Positions 1 through 8,841 of a DNA stretch of 35,190 nt are shown here, one piece after another. Numbering within the stretch: the first letter of the stretch is position 1; every line of letters starts with the position of its first letter. The stretch is from Chloroflexota bacterium (lineage in GTDB: Bacteria; Chloroflexota; Dehalococcoidia; JACQUA01), in contig JACQUA010000355.1 of NCBI GenBank assembly GCA_016210565.1, positions 1 through 35,190 of the forward strand, given 5' to 3'. The translations under genes were made by a program, and so were the position numbers. The notes under the pieces were generated by a model that saw only the letters and a program-made list of their open reading frames with translations, did no database searches and was not told the DNA's origin.

Positions 1-2
1 CT

Positions 3-21
3 CTAGGAGCCTGGGTCACCA
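3..21 (+). repeat. IS terminal inverted repeat, left
   Basis: CTAGGAGCCTGGGTCACCA, the exact reverse complement of 2051-2069. Symmetry is lost at the next base on the outside. Confidence 0.92.
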
Positions 22-132
22 GTCATCGGCGGAATTAATTGTCTCTCGGACACTGTCGGCTTCTTCGATCGCGGTCTACCAACTCTGGCTGTTCACCCAG
101 GAAAAGTGACTTAGTGACTGGGAATCGCCCCG

Positions 133-1935
133 CTAACAAGGGCATTCCTCTCTCAAGCTGTCTAACCAGTGCATCCACGGCCTTGAGTCAGCTATGAATC
201 TTACCGCTTTCATCACATTCTGGACAGCACAGACCAAGAGCCACTGGGCACGGGCATATGTCTCCCCACGCATGGTTACTCCCCTAAACCCCATACCCTC
301 CTTTATTTGTCCGAATGGCTGTTCGGCCACCCATTTGCGTTTACGGTAAATAGCTTGCTTTTCGGGGTTTTTCAATCTGGCCCTCATCTCACCATGAAGA
401 AGCTGATCTTCGTTTACTACCAGCGCTCGCTTATCTCCATTGGGCTTTAGACAATACTGCCTGAGTCTACAACCACTACAATCGCCGCAAATATAGTGAT
501 ATGACGAAGACGGTTCGTTGTTGGAACTCTCTGTCGGTCTGATCAAGAGCCGGCCGTCGGGGCATTGCCACACATCCTGATTCTTGTTGTAGCAAAATCG
601 CTCCACAGAGTAGACCCGGTTCTCCCCTGATTCCTTTGGGGTCTCTTTATTCTCCCTGCCCGAGGCTATCAGTAGTTCAATACCTTCACCCTCGGTCCTG
701 ATGTTGGCCGCACTGAAATAACCACTGTCGGCGCTCATCTCCGTCTTATTATCTTCGTCGGTACCCAACCCCGGCCCTTTTCCCAATTCCCGCACTTGGG
801 CCACCATTTCAGGGAGATGGACACTATTCGAAGTTTCGGTGGTCAGACTCTCGTTGCCCATCTCCGTCTTCTTGTCTTCATCGGCACCGAAAGCCGGCTC
901 TTTCCCCAATTCCCGTACCTCAGCCACCATTTGAGGGATGTGGACACTATCCGAAGCCTCGTTGGTCAGACTGTCAGGGATCATCTCCGTCTTCTTATCT
1001 TCAGCGGTACCGAAACCCAACTCTTTTCTCAATTCCCGCACCTGAGCCACCATTTCAGGGAGATGGACGCTATCCGAAGCTTGGTTGGTCAGGTCGGCAA
1101 CAACTATTATCCCGTGGCTTTCCTCGGTACCCGCCTGAGCATTATAGGCATAGTCGAATTCTCCCCTTTTCATCAACATTATTCTGGCCTTTTTGTCGGC
1201 AAAGCTTCTCTGCTCCTTATCTTTGATCAGGGGGGTCTCCCCCTCTTTCAGCCCCTGCTCCTCCCTTTTCTCCCTTTCCAACTCTGCCCTCAACTGGCGT
1301 ATCTTTTCCAATCGCTCCTCGCGGCGCTGTAGTTCTTCGGGCAGAGTGTAACCATTATTCTCTTCACCAAAGGTTTTGTCCTCCTCCTTATCCACCGCCT
1401 CAGCCTGTCGCATTAGCTCTGCTATTTCCTTCCCAAGTCTTTCCTCTTCCTGTTTCATCCGACCGTAGCTCATCGCTTTGTGCTTGGAACTGTTTGCCTT
1501 GAGCTTCGTCCCATCCAGGGCAATATGACCTAAATTAACCATTCCCAACCCGGCGCAGAGGAGAACGCTTTGCTTGAATAACTTCTCTATCTCTTTAGCA
1601 TTGCGGCGGCGGAATCGGGCCAGGCTACGATAGTCAGGTCTTTGACCTCCGGCCAGGTAGATATAGCTGATATCCCTGTGAGCAAAAACCTCTATCTTGC
1701 GGGTACTTACCACTCCGTTAGCCATTCCCCACATCAACAATCGAAGCAGCATCAACGGATGGTACGGTCGCTGCCCCATCCCATTGAAATCTGAATCCAG
1801 ATGGCCTACATCCAGATGCTCGGTTACTTCTTTGAAAATATGCACCTCGTCACCGGAGCCCAGAAACTGAGCCAGCGAAGGGGGAAAGAGATAGCCCATG
1901 TCTATAATGTAGGGTTTGTATTCTATGCCTATCAT
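133..1935 (-). CDS. IS1182-family transposase with internal tandem repeats
   Basis: A 600-residue DDE transposase. The N-terminal part has the GMGQRPYHPLMLLRLLMWG segment typical of DUF772. The first catalytic Asp is probably in HIALDGTKLKANSSKHKAMS. The second is in ADSGYFS near residue 403. The acidic residue near the C-terminus is in WVAEQPFGQIKEGMGFRG. A CxxCxxCxxxxxC zinc-type cluster (CGDCSGCRLRQYC) lies before it. Between the usual DLTNQASDSVHLPEMV segment and ADSGYFS the protein has three consecutive 41-residue copies (residues 282-404), where the family normally has about one. A charged coiled-coil stretch lies around residues 160-235. The ATG at 1935 gives the full family N-terminus. 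Whether the expanded protein still transposes is unknown. Confidence 0.9.
   Translation of the reverse strand: MIGIEYKPYIIDMGYLFPPSLAQFLGSGDEVHIFKEVTEHLDVGHLDSDFNGMGQRPYHPLMLLRLLMWGMANGVVSTRKIEVFAHRDISYIYLAGGQRPDYRSLARFRRRNAKEIEKLFKQSVLLCAGLGMVNLGHIALDGTKLKANSSKHKAMSYGRMKQEEERLGKEIAELMRQAEAVDKEEDKTFGEENNGYTLPEELQRREERLEKIRQLRAELEREKREEQGLKEGETPLIKDKEQRSFADKKARIMLMKRGEFDYAYNAQAGTEESHGIIVVADLTNQASDSVHLPEMVAQVRELRKELGFGTAEDKKTEMIPDSLTNEASDSVHIPQMVAEVRELGKEPAFGADEDKKTEMGNESLTTETSNSVHLPEMVAQVRELGKGPGLGTDEDNKTEMSADSGYFSAANIRTEGEGIELLIASGRENKETPKESGENRVYSVERFCYNKNQDVWQCPDGRLLIRPTESSNNEPSSSYHYICGDCSGCRLRQYCLKPNGDKRALVVNEDQLLHGEMRARLKNPEKQAIYRKRKWVAEQPFGQIKEGMGFRGVTMRGETYARAQWLLVCAVQNVMKAVRFIADSRPWMHWLDSLREECPC
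724..1092 (-). repeat. Three tandem 123-bp repeats inside the transposase
   Basis: Three consecutive 123-bp units, each encoding 41 residues that start LTN/LTT, run through SVHxPxMVAxVREL and end KTEMxxxS. The units are diverged at both DNA and protein level, so the duplication is not recent. Frame is kept throughout. Confidence 0.9.
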
Positions 1936-2050
1936 CGCATGATTCCTCTCGGCGCTTTCTTGCTCTCATTATATCCCTATCTGCGCAGATTGGAATACCA
2001 TTCACCACAAATTTCTTAATTAATTTTCTGGATAATCCCAATGTCCGGAG

Positions 2051-2069
2051 TGGTGACCCAGGCTCCTAG
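2051..2069 (-). repeat. IS terminal inverted repeat, right
   Basis: Exact reverse complement of 3-21. It lies about 115 bases upstream of the transposase start codon. Confidence 0.92.
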
Positions 2070-2247
2070 CACTCCGGCCAGGGTTTGTCCATCGGGTTAA
2101 CATTCGGGGCCTGACACCGTCATTCCCGCGAAGGCGGGAATCCATGCTTCGCCAGCCAGTCGTTCGCCGGGGGAGGATACCGGACGTCACCGTCGATGCA
2201 TTGGGGCGCCACCGGGCGCCCGTGCGGGCGGACACGTGGGTCCGCCC
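2070..2247. repeat. Intergenic hairpin-rich DNA
   Basis: Between the IS and the MaoC-type gene I see no gene. There are two clear palindromes: ATTCCCGC-GAAG-GCGGGAAT at 2122-2141, a common bacterial intergenic repeat type, and GGGCGGAC-6-GTCCGCCC at 2226-2247, which lies just after the MaoC stop codon on the minus strand and may help terminate its transcript. Confidence 0.6.
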
Positions 2248-2664
2248 CTACGGAAGATCGAACAGCTTCACTCTGGCCTCGCCCTCCAGCACGAGTTCGC
2301 CCCGCTGGTTCGAGCAGGTAGTTTTCAGTACGACCTGGCCCTTATCCGGGACGCGCTCCACTACTTCGGCCACAGCTTCGATGGTGTCTCTTATTTTGAC
2401 CGGCCGGAGGAACTTGACGCTCTGGGAAAGATAGACTACGGTGCCCGGGAGTTTCGCCAATGCGGCAGAGACGAAACCGAGGGTTAACATCCCGTGGGCA
2501 ATCCTGTCGCCGAAAACCGTCTTCCTGGCGAAGACCTCGTCAAGATGGAGGGGATTGAAGTCGCCGGATACCTCGGCGTACTTGCGAATGTCCTCGCCGG
2601 TGACCGTCTTGTGGAAACGGGTGGCAGCCCCCACCTGCACCTGGTCTATGGCTCTAGCCGTCAA
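2248..2664 (-). CDS. MaoC-family (R)-specific enoyl-CoA hydratase-like protein
   Basis: A 138-residue single hot-dog-fold MaoC protein. The (R)-hydratase signature is plain: SGDFNPLHLDEVFA followed by FGDRIAHGML, giving the catalytic Asp and His of PhaJ-type enzymes that hydrate trans-2-enoyl-CoA to (R)-3-hydroxyacyl-CoA in the cytoplasm. Length fits the family. The start is a TTG at 2664 with GGTGGGA six bases upstream; no ATG or GTG lies near the required N-terminus. The gene stands alone between the IS and the BioD/DRTGG gene, so the pathway (fatty-acid or hydroxyalkanoate metabolism) is inferred from the family only. Confidence 0.85.
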   Translation of the reverse strand: MTARAIDQVQVGAATRFHKTVTGEDIRKYAEVSGDFNPLHLDEVFARKTVFGDRIAHGMLTLGFVSAALAKLPGTVVYLSQSVKFLRPVKIRDTIEAVAEVVERVPDKGQVVLKTTCSNQRGELVLEGEARVKLFDLP

Positions 2665-2691
2665 TTCGTTCCCACCGCTTTGGCGAGACCC

Positions 2692-2745
2692 GTCATTCCC
2701 GCGAAGCCTGTCCTCGCGAAGGCGTGGATCGGGAATCCATGAGGC
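2692..2745. repeat. Intergenic repeat, relative of the 2122-2141 palindrome
   Basis: Begins GTCATTCCCGCGAAG and ends CGGGAATCCATGAG with an insertion between the arms. It shares its flanks with the copy at 2119-2147 and lies between the BioD-like stop and the MaoC start. Confidence 0.6.
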
Positions 2746-2757
2746 CGTCTTGAAGGG

Positions 2758-3777
2758 TCAATTCAGTCCCATCTCCTTTGCCAGGGCTTTGAAGTCCAGC
2801 GTCCTTCCGAGTATCTCGGTCACCCGTTCTAGCTTCTTCTCATGGCGGAATCGCGCCCCGGCCAGGACCTTCTCCACTTCGGCCGCGACTGCGGCGGTGT
2901 CCCTGGGTACCGCCACTACGGGGACTTTCTTCACCTCGGCCTCCAGCATCGCCTGGTCGCTGGGAGGGACGTCGCCGGTGGCGATAATGCCGATGGTCGA
3001 GGTGTGCAGAGCCGCCAGCATCATGTCGGGCCTTTCCCCCCGGATGATGGCCACTTTGTTGGGCTTGCGGTTGAAATAGGTCTTGCCCGATTCCAGGGTC
3101 ATGGCGCCAAGCATGAAGTTCTCCGCTATGGCGTCAAGCCTGTCCTGATTGATGAGCACCTTTCCCTTAAGGCCCTCGGCCAGGTCAGCCACGCTTACGC
3201 TGCAAAGCACGCGGTCTTCAGGGACTATCGACAGGACCTTCAGCCCCGCTTTTTCGAGCGGAGCCGCCAGGTCTTCTCTGGCCCTGCTGACCCTGGCCGC
3301 GGGCACGGCGTTTATGATCACGCCCAGTAAGGTCCCGTTCAGGGGTGCGCAAGCCTGAACGACTCTTTCCACGCTCGTGTCCTTGCTGTATCTGGCCACC
3401 ATGATGACCCGGGCACCCACGGCTCTGGCCAGTTCAATAGAAAGCTGCTGATGCGGGCCAGCCAGGTTGATTCCCTCGACGATAAGGACATCCTTTTTGC
3501 CCTGCAGGGTGGATGAGACTTTCTGCAACGCTTCCTTCAGCTTGTCGGAGGGCGCTATGACGTTGAAGGCGTTCGCTGGTTCCTCAGGAGAAAAGGCCTT
3601 TTGGAAGAACGCTGCGTCAGGGTCGACGTAGCCATTACCCGGAAGCTCCGGGCCGGCAACGACGGGTTTTAGAAGGCCCACCTTCTTGCCGGCATCGTGG
3701 AATAGTTTAGCCAGTCCGGCCGCGAAGGCGGTCTTTCCCCCGGCGGGGCGCAATGAAGTGATATAAAGGGAAATCAT
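2758..3777 (-). CDS. BioD-like P-loop protein with DRTGG domain
   Basis: About 339 residues. The N-terminal two thirds resemble the BioD-like P-loop domain found at the N-terminus of long phosphotransacetylases and in stand-alone COG0857 proteins. The nucleotide loop is SLRPAGGKTAFAAG at residues 8-21, and VLIVEG is the Walker B strand. From about residue 225 a DRTGG domain follows (NFMLGAMTLESGKTYF to GDVPPSD). The phosphotransacetylase catalytic domain is absent, so this is the stand-alone form, of unknown substrate and possibly nucleotide-sensing. I prefer the ATG at 3777, which has AGGGGAG upstream and begins MISLYITSLRPAGGKT; an upstream in-frame start at 3843 has no such site. Confidence 0.78.
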   Translation of the reverse strand: MISLYITSLRPAGGKTAFAAGLAKLFHDAGKKVGLLKPVVAGPELPGNGYVDPDAAFFQKAFSPEEPANAFNVIAPSDKLKEALQKVSSTLQGKKDVLIVEGINLAGPHQQLSIELARAVGARVIMVARYSKDTSVERVVQACAPLNGTLLGVIINAVPAARVSRAREDLAAPLEKAGLKVLSIVPEDRVLCSVSVADLAEGLKGKVLINQDRLDAIAENFMLGAMTLESGKTYFNRKPNKVAIIRGERPDMMLAALHTSTIGIIATGDVPPSDQAMLEAEVKKVPVVAVPRDTAAVAAEVEKVLAGARFRHEKKLERVTEILGRTLDFKALAKEMGLN

Positions 3778-3888
3778 GGTTTGTACTCCCCTTTCAGTTT
3801 TGGTGGACGGCAGGAAGAGGACAATTGCAATATTATATACCAAACGCGGGCTTTTTTGAACGCGCTTGCGGCTGATGTGGGGAGTGGG

Positions 3889-4431
3889 TCAAGCGTATGA
3901 GTGGTGTGGAATGGCCTGGTTGTCAAGGGCCGCCGGGGAGGGTGGCGCGTTACTCTCCGAGGCTTGCGCCAGGGAGAGGACCACCCGATCGCCTGCACGC
4001 CGGTGTGTAAGGTGCAGTCCAATGGCTGCCATTGCTGGCTCATACAGGCTGTATATAGATTCGAAGTCTTTGGGAGTGACGCCAAAGGTGGCCAGAAGTT
4101 CCCGCGGGGTGGCGCCAAACTTCTTGAGGGCGCCGGTGCTGGGGAGAGAGGTTACGGTGACCTCGGCCCTTTCCGGCGTGAGTACCCCTATAACAACCTG
4201 ACCTCCCGCCGGCAGTATTTGAAGCACGAGCAGTTGCCGCATCGCCAGGTCGGCGCCTTTTCCCTCGAGTCCACCCAACGAGTCCTCGAGTTTTCCCCCC
4301 ATGTAGGAGACCCAGTTCCTGACGGGTATGTCTCGCCCCTTGAGGAATCCCATTATACCCGCAAGAACTGTGGAGAGCAGCATACGCGTTTCATCCAACA
4401 GCGTTATTTCGGGTTGGTTTTCCTGGGCCAT
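3889..4431 (-). CDS. Hypothetical protein
   Basis: About 180 residues, not recognised. It starts MAQENQPEITLLDETRMLLSTVLAGIMGFLKG and contains a possible amphipathic or membrane-touching helix near residues 18-33. A mid-region (residues 80-100, VLQILPAGGQVVIGVLTPE) looks like beta structure and the C-terminus is Ala/Ser-rich and polar. There is no Cys motif and no signal peptide. The ATG at 4431 follows AGAGAG; a GTG at 4458 would add nine residues but has no ribosome site. It may resemble small V4R-like or helper proteins, but I cannot support that. It reads toward the BioD-like gene with about 110 bases between. Confidence 0.6.
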   Translation of the reverse strand: MAQENQPEITLLDETRMLLSTVLAGIMGFLKGRDIPVRNWVSYMGGKLEDSLGGLEGKGADLAMRQLLVLQILPAGGQVVIGVLTPERAEVTVTSLPSTGALKKFGATPRELLATFGVTPKDFESIYSLYEPAMAAIGLHLTHRRAGDRVVLSLAQASESNAPPSPAALDNQAIPHHSYA

Positions 4432-4458
4432 AGTTCGTATCTCTCTGGGTAACGTCAC

Positions 4459-4864
4459 CGTTGCTTGCGCACCGGCGTTTCCTCCGCCTTACGCAAAAGG
4501 GGGTAGCGGGAGGTCTTCCCTCGTGACCAAGAGGTTTTTCAAATCCGCCTTGCCCCCCTTTTTGAAAGGTGGAGAAAGATTGAGAACTAGTTATAAAGAA
4601 CTAGGTCGTCCTGCGCAAATGGTAAGCGAAAATACGTTAAGAAGTCATAAAACCTTTCCGAGAAGTGTGACAAAACTGTGACATTAGAAGTCCGGCCGCC
4701 AACATGGGTCGAAGGGGGGCGCGGTGGAAACGTCGTTCTATCTCAAAATGTAACGAGTATTTTATGCTTTTCATTCGGATTTAATGATTTGTAGACCTGC
4801 CATCTGATATGATAATGTCTGGTGTTATGAATTTGTAATGCACTGACTCGAAAAGGAGGCGTCC
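4459..4864. other. Intergenic region upstream of the LonB gene
   Basis: About 400 AT-richer bases separating the divergent gene at 4431 and the protease gene. I see no coding sequence. It holds an inverted repeat CTAGTT-6-AACTAG at 4587-4604, a C/T-rich run with a weak hairpin near 4550-4572, and the promoter candidate listed separately. Confidence 0.5.
4805..4813 (+). promoter_or_regulatory. Candidate extended -10 promoter of the LonB gene
   Basis: TG-A-TATGAT, an extended -10 element about 50 bases before the start codon, with no convincing -35. The gene then has AAAAGGAGG at 4853-4859 before its ATG. Confidence 0.4.
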
Positions 4865-7336
4865 ATGGACCCGGCGAGAACCGTTGACACCCGGAAATTC
4901 GAGCTGCCCCCGGAGGAGTTGAGGTGGTTTTGCGACCTTGCTGCTTTTCCCTTTGAATGCACCGAGGAGATAACGCCCCTGAGGGAATTCATAGGTCAGG
5001 ACCGGGCGGTGCGGTCCATCGAGTTCGGACTGTCGATGAAGCAAGCCGGGTACAACATCTATGTGGCAGGCCTTACGGGCACCGGTAAGACGTCCATGGT
5101 CAAGGCCTATATTGAAAGGGTCGTCAAGGAAAAAGAAGAAAAGGAAGGCCCGGCCCACCCGGATGACTGGTGCTACGTATATGACTTCAGCGACCCTGAC
5201 CGGGCCTGCATTCTGAGGCTGGCCCAGGGAAAAGGGAAGGTATTCCGTGAGGACCTCACTGACCTCCTCAAGAGTCTGAAGGAAGAGCTGAGCAAGGCTT
5301 TTTCCAGCGAGGAATATGTGGCGGCCAGGAAGAAGGTGGTGGAAGAGGGCCAATCTCAGCAGCGAAAGATCTTCGAAGTCCTGAGCAGCGAAGTCCAGGC
5401 CGAAGGTTTTCTTCTCCAGGTCACGCCCGTAGGTCCGGTGCTGGTCCCCGTGCTTAATGGAAAACCTATGGAGCATCCTCAGTTCCTGGCGCTTGAGGAA
5501 GGAAAGAGGAAGGCCATCGACGCAAAGCGGGAGAGGTTGAGGAAGAGGGTGGAAGAGGCCTTTGAAAAGGCCCACGAACTTGAAGTGGAGGCGGGGGGGA
5601 AGCTGGAGGAACTGGACAGAAAGGTCGGGGAGATGACGGTCTCGAGGCAGTTTAAAGGGCTCTCCAAGAAGTACCAGAAACACCCCGAAGTATGCACCTT
5701 TTTGAAGGGTTTGAAAACCTACACGCTGGACAACCTGGACCTTTTCAAGGCCGGGGAAGCGCCTGCGCCGGCGATGCCGGGGGTGACCCCGCCCCAGTTC
5801 GGCGGCAGGGACCCCTTCTTGCCCTTCCAGGTCAACGTGTTCGTGGACAACAGTGAGACGAAGGGGATTCCGGTCGTCGAAGAGACTAACCCCATCTACA
5901 GCAACCTCTTCGGCAGGATAGAGAGGCGCTTTGTACTTGGCGGCTATCTGAGCGACCATACCTTGCTCAAGGCGGGTTCTCTCGGCCGGGCGAACGGCGG
6001 ATATCTTCTCCTGAGCGCCCGGGACGTACTGATGGCGCCGGCGGTGTGGCCGACCCTCAAGCGGGCTATCAAGAACAAGGAAGTGACCATTGAAGACCCG
6101 TGGTGGCAGTTGGGGTTCTTTGTCCCCCAGGGTCTCCGGCCCCAGCCCCAGCCCATCGACGTCAAGGTGGTGCTGATCGGGGACGCGATGATCTACCATT
6201 TGCTGGCGGCTTACGACGAGGACTTCTGGGAGATCTTCCGGGTGAAGTCCGACTTTGATTACCAGATCAACCGGGATAGTGAGAACCTCGCGAACTACGC
6301 TTCTTTTGTCTGCGGCTGCTGCCAGGAAAACGGTCTGAGGCATTTTGAGCGGACCGGCGTGGCCAGGGTGCTGGAAGAGGCGGCCCGGATGGTGGGTGAC
6401 AAGGACAAACTTTCTACCAGGTTCGCCCAGATCAGGGATATCGTCCAGGAGGCCGATTATTGGGCAGGAAAGGATGGCGCCGCCCTGGTTAACGGGTCGC
6501 ATGTGCAGAAAGCCATAGAAGAAAAGATATATCGCCACAACCTGGTGGACGAGCGGCTGACCGAACTGATCAGCCAGGGCACCATCATGATTGATACCGA
6601 TGGTGAGGAGGTGGGGCAGGTCAACGGGCTCAGCGTTTATATGCTGGGCGATGTTACCTTCGGAAAACCTTCCCGGATAACTGCCAAGACCTTCATGGGA
6701 CGGAGCGGGATCACAAACATCGAGAGGGAGTCGCAGATGAGCGGCAGGATCCATGATAAGGGAGTGCTCATCCTGAGCGGCTACCTGGGGTGGAAGTATG
6801 CCCAGGACAAGCCTTTGTCCCTCTCGGCCAGTCTCTGTTTCGAACAGTCCTACGAGGGAGTGGAAGGGGACAGCGCATCATCGACCGAACTGTATGCCAT
6901 CCTCTCCAGCCTCTCGGGATTGCCTGTGAACCAGAGCATCGCGGTCACAGGGTCGGTGAACCAGAAGGGGGAAATACAGCCCATCGGTGGGGTGAACCAG
7001 AAGATTGAAGGGTTCTTCAAGGTGTGTCAGGCCAAAGGACTGACCGGACGACAGGGAGTGATGATTCCCTATCAGAACGCAAGGAACCTTATGCTGCGGG
7101 ACTATGTCATCGACGCGGTGCGGGAGGGGAAATTCCGCATCTACATGGTGAAATCCGTAGACGAAGGGATATCTGTGCTCACCGGCGTGCCTGCCGGCGA
7201 GAGACAGTCGGACGGGAGATATCCGGAGGGTACCGTGAACTATCTGGTGGACAAGAGGCTGAGGGACATCGCCCAGGGGCTGAAGGAGTTCGCCGCGGCG
7301 GGGGAGGAAAAGAAAGACAAGAAGGAGGAGAAGTAG
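4865..7336 (+). CDS. LonB-type ATP-dependent protease
   Basis: An 823-residue cytoplasmic AAA+ serine protease of the LonB-like (COG1067) group, which lacks the E. coli Lon substrate-binding N-domain. Walker A is GLTGTGKT at residues 69-76. A long charged helical insertion occupies about residues 120-260. ATPase and sensor regions run to about residue 540. The proteolytic domain has the Ser in GDSASSTEL (S670) and the Lys in PIGGVNQKIEGF (K713); their 43-residue spacing equals that of the Lon Ser/Lys dyad. The ATG at 4865 follows a near-perfect AAGGAGG. The C-terminus is Lys/Glu-rich. The family degrades damaged or regulatory proteins; specific substrates cannot be told. Confidence 0.93.
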   Translation: MDPARTVDTRKFELPPEELRWFCDLAAFPFECTEEITPLREFIGQDRAVRSIEFGLSMKQAGYNIYVAGLTGTGKTSMVKAYIERVVKEKEEKEGPAHPDDWCYVYDFSDPDRACILRLAQGKGKVFREDLTDLLKSLKEELSKAFSSEEYVAARKKVVEEGQSQQRKIFEVLSSEVQAEGFLLQVTPVGPVLVPVLNGKPMEHPQFLALEEGKRKAIDAKRERLRKRVEEAFEKAHELEVEAGGKLEELDRKVGEMTVSRQFKGLSKKYQKHPEVCTFLKGLKTYTLDNLDLFKAGEAPAPAMPGVTPPQFGGRDPFLPFQVNVFVDNSETKGIPVVEETNPIYSNLFGRIERRFVLGGYLSDHTLLKAGSLGRANGGYLLLSARDVLMAPAVWPTLKRAIKNKEVTIEDPWWQLGFFVPQGLRPQPQPIDVKVVLIGDAMIYHLLAAYDEDFWEIFRVKSDFDYQINRDSENLANYASFVCGCCQENGLRHFERTGVARVLEEAARMVGDKDKLSTRFAQIRDIVQEADYWAGKDGAALVNGSHVQKAIEEKIYRHNLVDERLTELISQGTIMIDTDGEEVGQVNGLSVYMLGDVTFGKPSRITAKTFMGRSGITNIERESQMSGRIHDKGVLILSGYLGWKYAQDKPLSLSASLCFEQSYEGVEGDSASSTELYAILSSLSGLPVNQSIAVTGSVNQKGEIQPIGGVNQKIEGFFKVCQAKGLTGRQGVMIPYQNARNLMLRDYVIDAVREGKFRIYMVKSVDEGISVLTGVPAGERQSDGRYPEGTVNYLVDKRLRDIAQGLKEFAAAGEEKKDKKEEK

Positions 7337-7560
7337 GGGGGAGTAGTAGCAGGTAGTAGGAAGGGCGGGAAGAGTAGGAAAGGTAGTAGGAGTAGGAAGG
7401 GTAGGAAGGGTAGGAAGGGTAGGAAGAGAAAGGTAGCGTGGGTTCGCGTCCCGATGCCGCATCGGGACGCGAACCCACCGGAAGCGTAGCGAGTAGTGAG
7501 TAGTGAGTAGTGAGTAGTCGTTAGCCGTCGGCTGATAGCTGATAGCCGATAGCCGGTGGC
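7337..7560. repeat. Low-complexity and heptamer repeat tract
   Basis: Non-coding. It begins as a purine-rich stretch with GTAGGAAGG 9-base units (about 7360-7425), continues past a palindrome, and then shows 7-base units: AGTAGTG about four times (7491-7518) and CTGATAG/CCGATAG (about 7530-7555). Confidence 0.8.
7438..7478. repeat. 41-bp perfect palindrome
   Basis: Two 20-base arms that are exact reverse complements around a single C at 7458. The central part (CGTCCCGATGC and its complement) is shared with the 50-bp palindrome at 9439-9488. It may form a strong hairpin downstream of the LonB gene, but no U-run follows. Confidence 0.8.
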
Positions 7561-7644
7561 AGGCGGGGGGTGGGGAATCTTGAATCTTCGAATGGTTTCC
7601 GGCTTGACTTTGGCGGCGGATTACGGTTAAAATAATTAGCTACC

Positions 7645-7718
<74 letters not shown>

Positions 7719-7734
7719 TGGCGAAACGGAGCGG

Positions 7735-7809
<75 letters not shown>

Positions 7810-7815
7810 TTCCAC

Positions 7816-7901
7816 GCCGAAGTGGCGGAACAGGCAGACGCGACAGTCTCAAAAACTGTTGCCTCGCAAGGGGCGTGTCGGTTCGACCCCGACCTTCGGC
7901 A
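7816..7901 (+). tRNA. tRNA-Leu (CAA)
   Basis: Acceptor arms GCCGAAG and CTTCGGC pair fully. The anticodon loop CTCAAAA gives CAA, and a long variable arm (class II) follows, as expected for Leu. CCA is encoded at 7902-7904. Third gene of a Phe-Gly-Leu run. Confidence 0.96.
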
Positions 7902-7929
7902 CCACACATGGGGCCGGGGGCCAAGGGGT

Positions 7930-8008
7930 CGAGAGTCTTGAGTGCTGACTCTTGAGTTCGGGGTTGGTCGAGTACCGACTGGCGACTAACGACTATCGAC
8001 TACCGACT
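7930..8008. repeat. Heptamer repeat tract overlapping the arsM 3' end
   Basis: Degenerate 7-base units of the form CGACTNN (CGACTGG, CGACTAA, CGACTAT, CGACTAC, CGACTGC) from about 7974, preceded by GAGTCTT-like units. The arsM stop codon (7993-7995) and its last codons fall within this tract. Confidence 0.75.
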
Positions 8009-8841
8009 GCCTGGACCGGTTTGAAGGCCTGGACTTTGATGCTGACGGCATAGCTGACCATTTCATTCACCTGCTCTACCGGAATGTCCAGAGCCTTGAG
8101 CGCCGATTGCGCCGTGGGGTCGTCCATGATGTAATCGGGTGAGAAGGTGGTCTCTCCCAGGGTGGCGACACCGGTGAAACCGGCCCTGTGCACGGCCTCA
8201 AGATAATCATCTTTCAGCAAGGCGCCGGAAATGCAGCCGATATAGGCGTCTATGGAATCCCTGACCTTTTCGGGCAGGGGCTGGAGCAGGACGATGTCCG
8301 AGACCATGATTCGCCCCCCGGGCCTGAGGACACGGTAGGCCTCCCTGAAGACGCGGGGCTTGTCGGGGGAAAGGTTGATGACGCAATTGGAGATGATGGC
8401 GTCTACCGAACTGTCGGTGGCCGGGAGGTTTTCGATTTCGCCGAGCCGGAACTCGACGTTGTGGTAGTTGCCCTTCCGGGCATTTTCCCTGGCGCGGTCG
8501 ATCATTTCCGGGGTCATGTCTACCCCGATGACCCTTCCTCTGTCGCCGACCCTGGCGGCCGCCAGCAAACAGTCGATGCCGGCCCCGGAGCCGAGATCGA
8601 GGACCGTATCTCCTTCTTTGAGAGAAGCCAGGGCCACGGGGTTGCCGCAGCCGAGTCCGAGATTGGCTTCTTCCGGGATGCCTTGAAGTTCTTCCGCGGA
8701 GTAGCCGACCTTCTGGCTGATCGTCCCGGCCTTTCCGGGGCTGCTGCCGCAGCAGGACGACACCGGCGGACAGCAGGGGCTTTCTTTCCTGGCGATAGTG
8801 GCATAACGCTGGCGGACCGTTTTCTTGATATCGGTGTTCAC
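7993..8841 (-). CDS. arsM: Arsenite S-adenosylmethionine methyltransferase
   Basis: A 282-residue class I SAM methyltransferase that methylates As(III) in the cytoplasm. The SAM loop is VLDLGSGAGIDCL at residues 80-92. The three As-binding cysteines of ArsM are recognisable: C65 in GLGCGNP, C153 in SNCVINLS and C203 in IGCISGA. An additional Cys-rich N-terminus (CCPPVSSCCG, residues 23-32) may shuttle arsenic. The start is a GTG at 8841 preceded by GGAGGG. It overlaps the stop of the upstream AbrB-type gene as GTGA, so the two are translationally coupled. The last five residues (AVGSR) and the stop are encoded by a heptamer repeat tract, so the C-terminus was probably rewritten by repeat insertion. 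Confidence 0.92.
   Translation of the reverse strand: MNTDIKKTVRQRYATIARKESPCCPPVSSCCGSSPGKAGTISQKVGYSAEELQGIPEEANLGLGCGNPVALASLKEGDTVLDLGSGAGIDCLLAAARVGDRGRVIGVDMTPEMIDRARENARKGNYHNVEFRLGEIENLPATDSSVDAIISNCVINLSPDKPRVFREAYRVLRPGGRIMVSDIVLLQPLPEKVRDSIDAYIGCISGALLKDDYLEAVHRAGFTGVATLGETTFSPDYIMDDPTAQSALKALDIPVEQVNEMVSYAVSIKVQAFKPVQAVGSR

Larger units (their letters stand above)
3..2069 (-). mobile_element. Complete IS1182-family insertion sequence
   Basis: A 2067-bp element bounded by perfect 19-bp terminal inverted repeats (CTAGGAGCCTGGGTCACCA at 3-21 and its complement at 2051-2069) and holding one transposase gene that fills most of it. Both ends and a full-length reading frame are present, so it could be active. 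Only two bases lie outside the left end in this window, so a target-site duplication cannot be checked. Family assignment rests on the transposase. Confidence 0.9.

Noticed and set aside
4781..6754. 657-codon open frame on the minus strand
   Set aside because: It lies opposite the LonB gene, whose protein has clear motifs throughout; the translation is Leu/His/Arg/Pro-rich with no recognisable domain. A GC-rich shadow frame.
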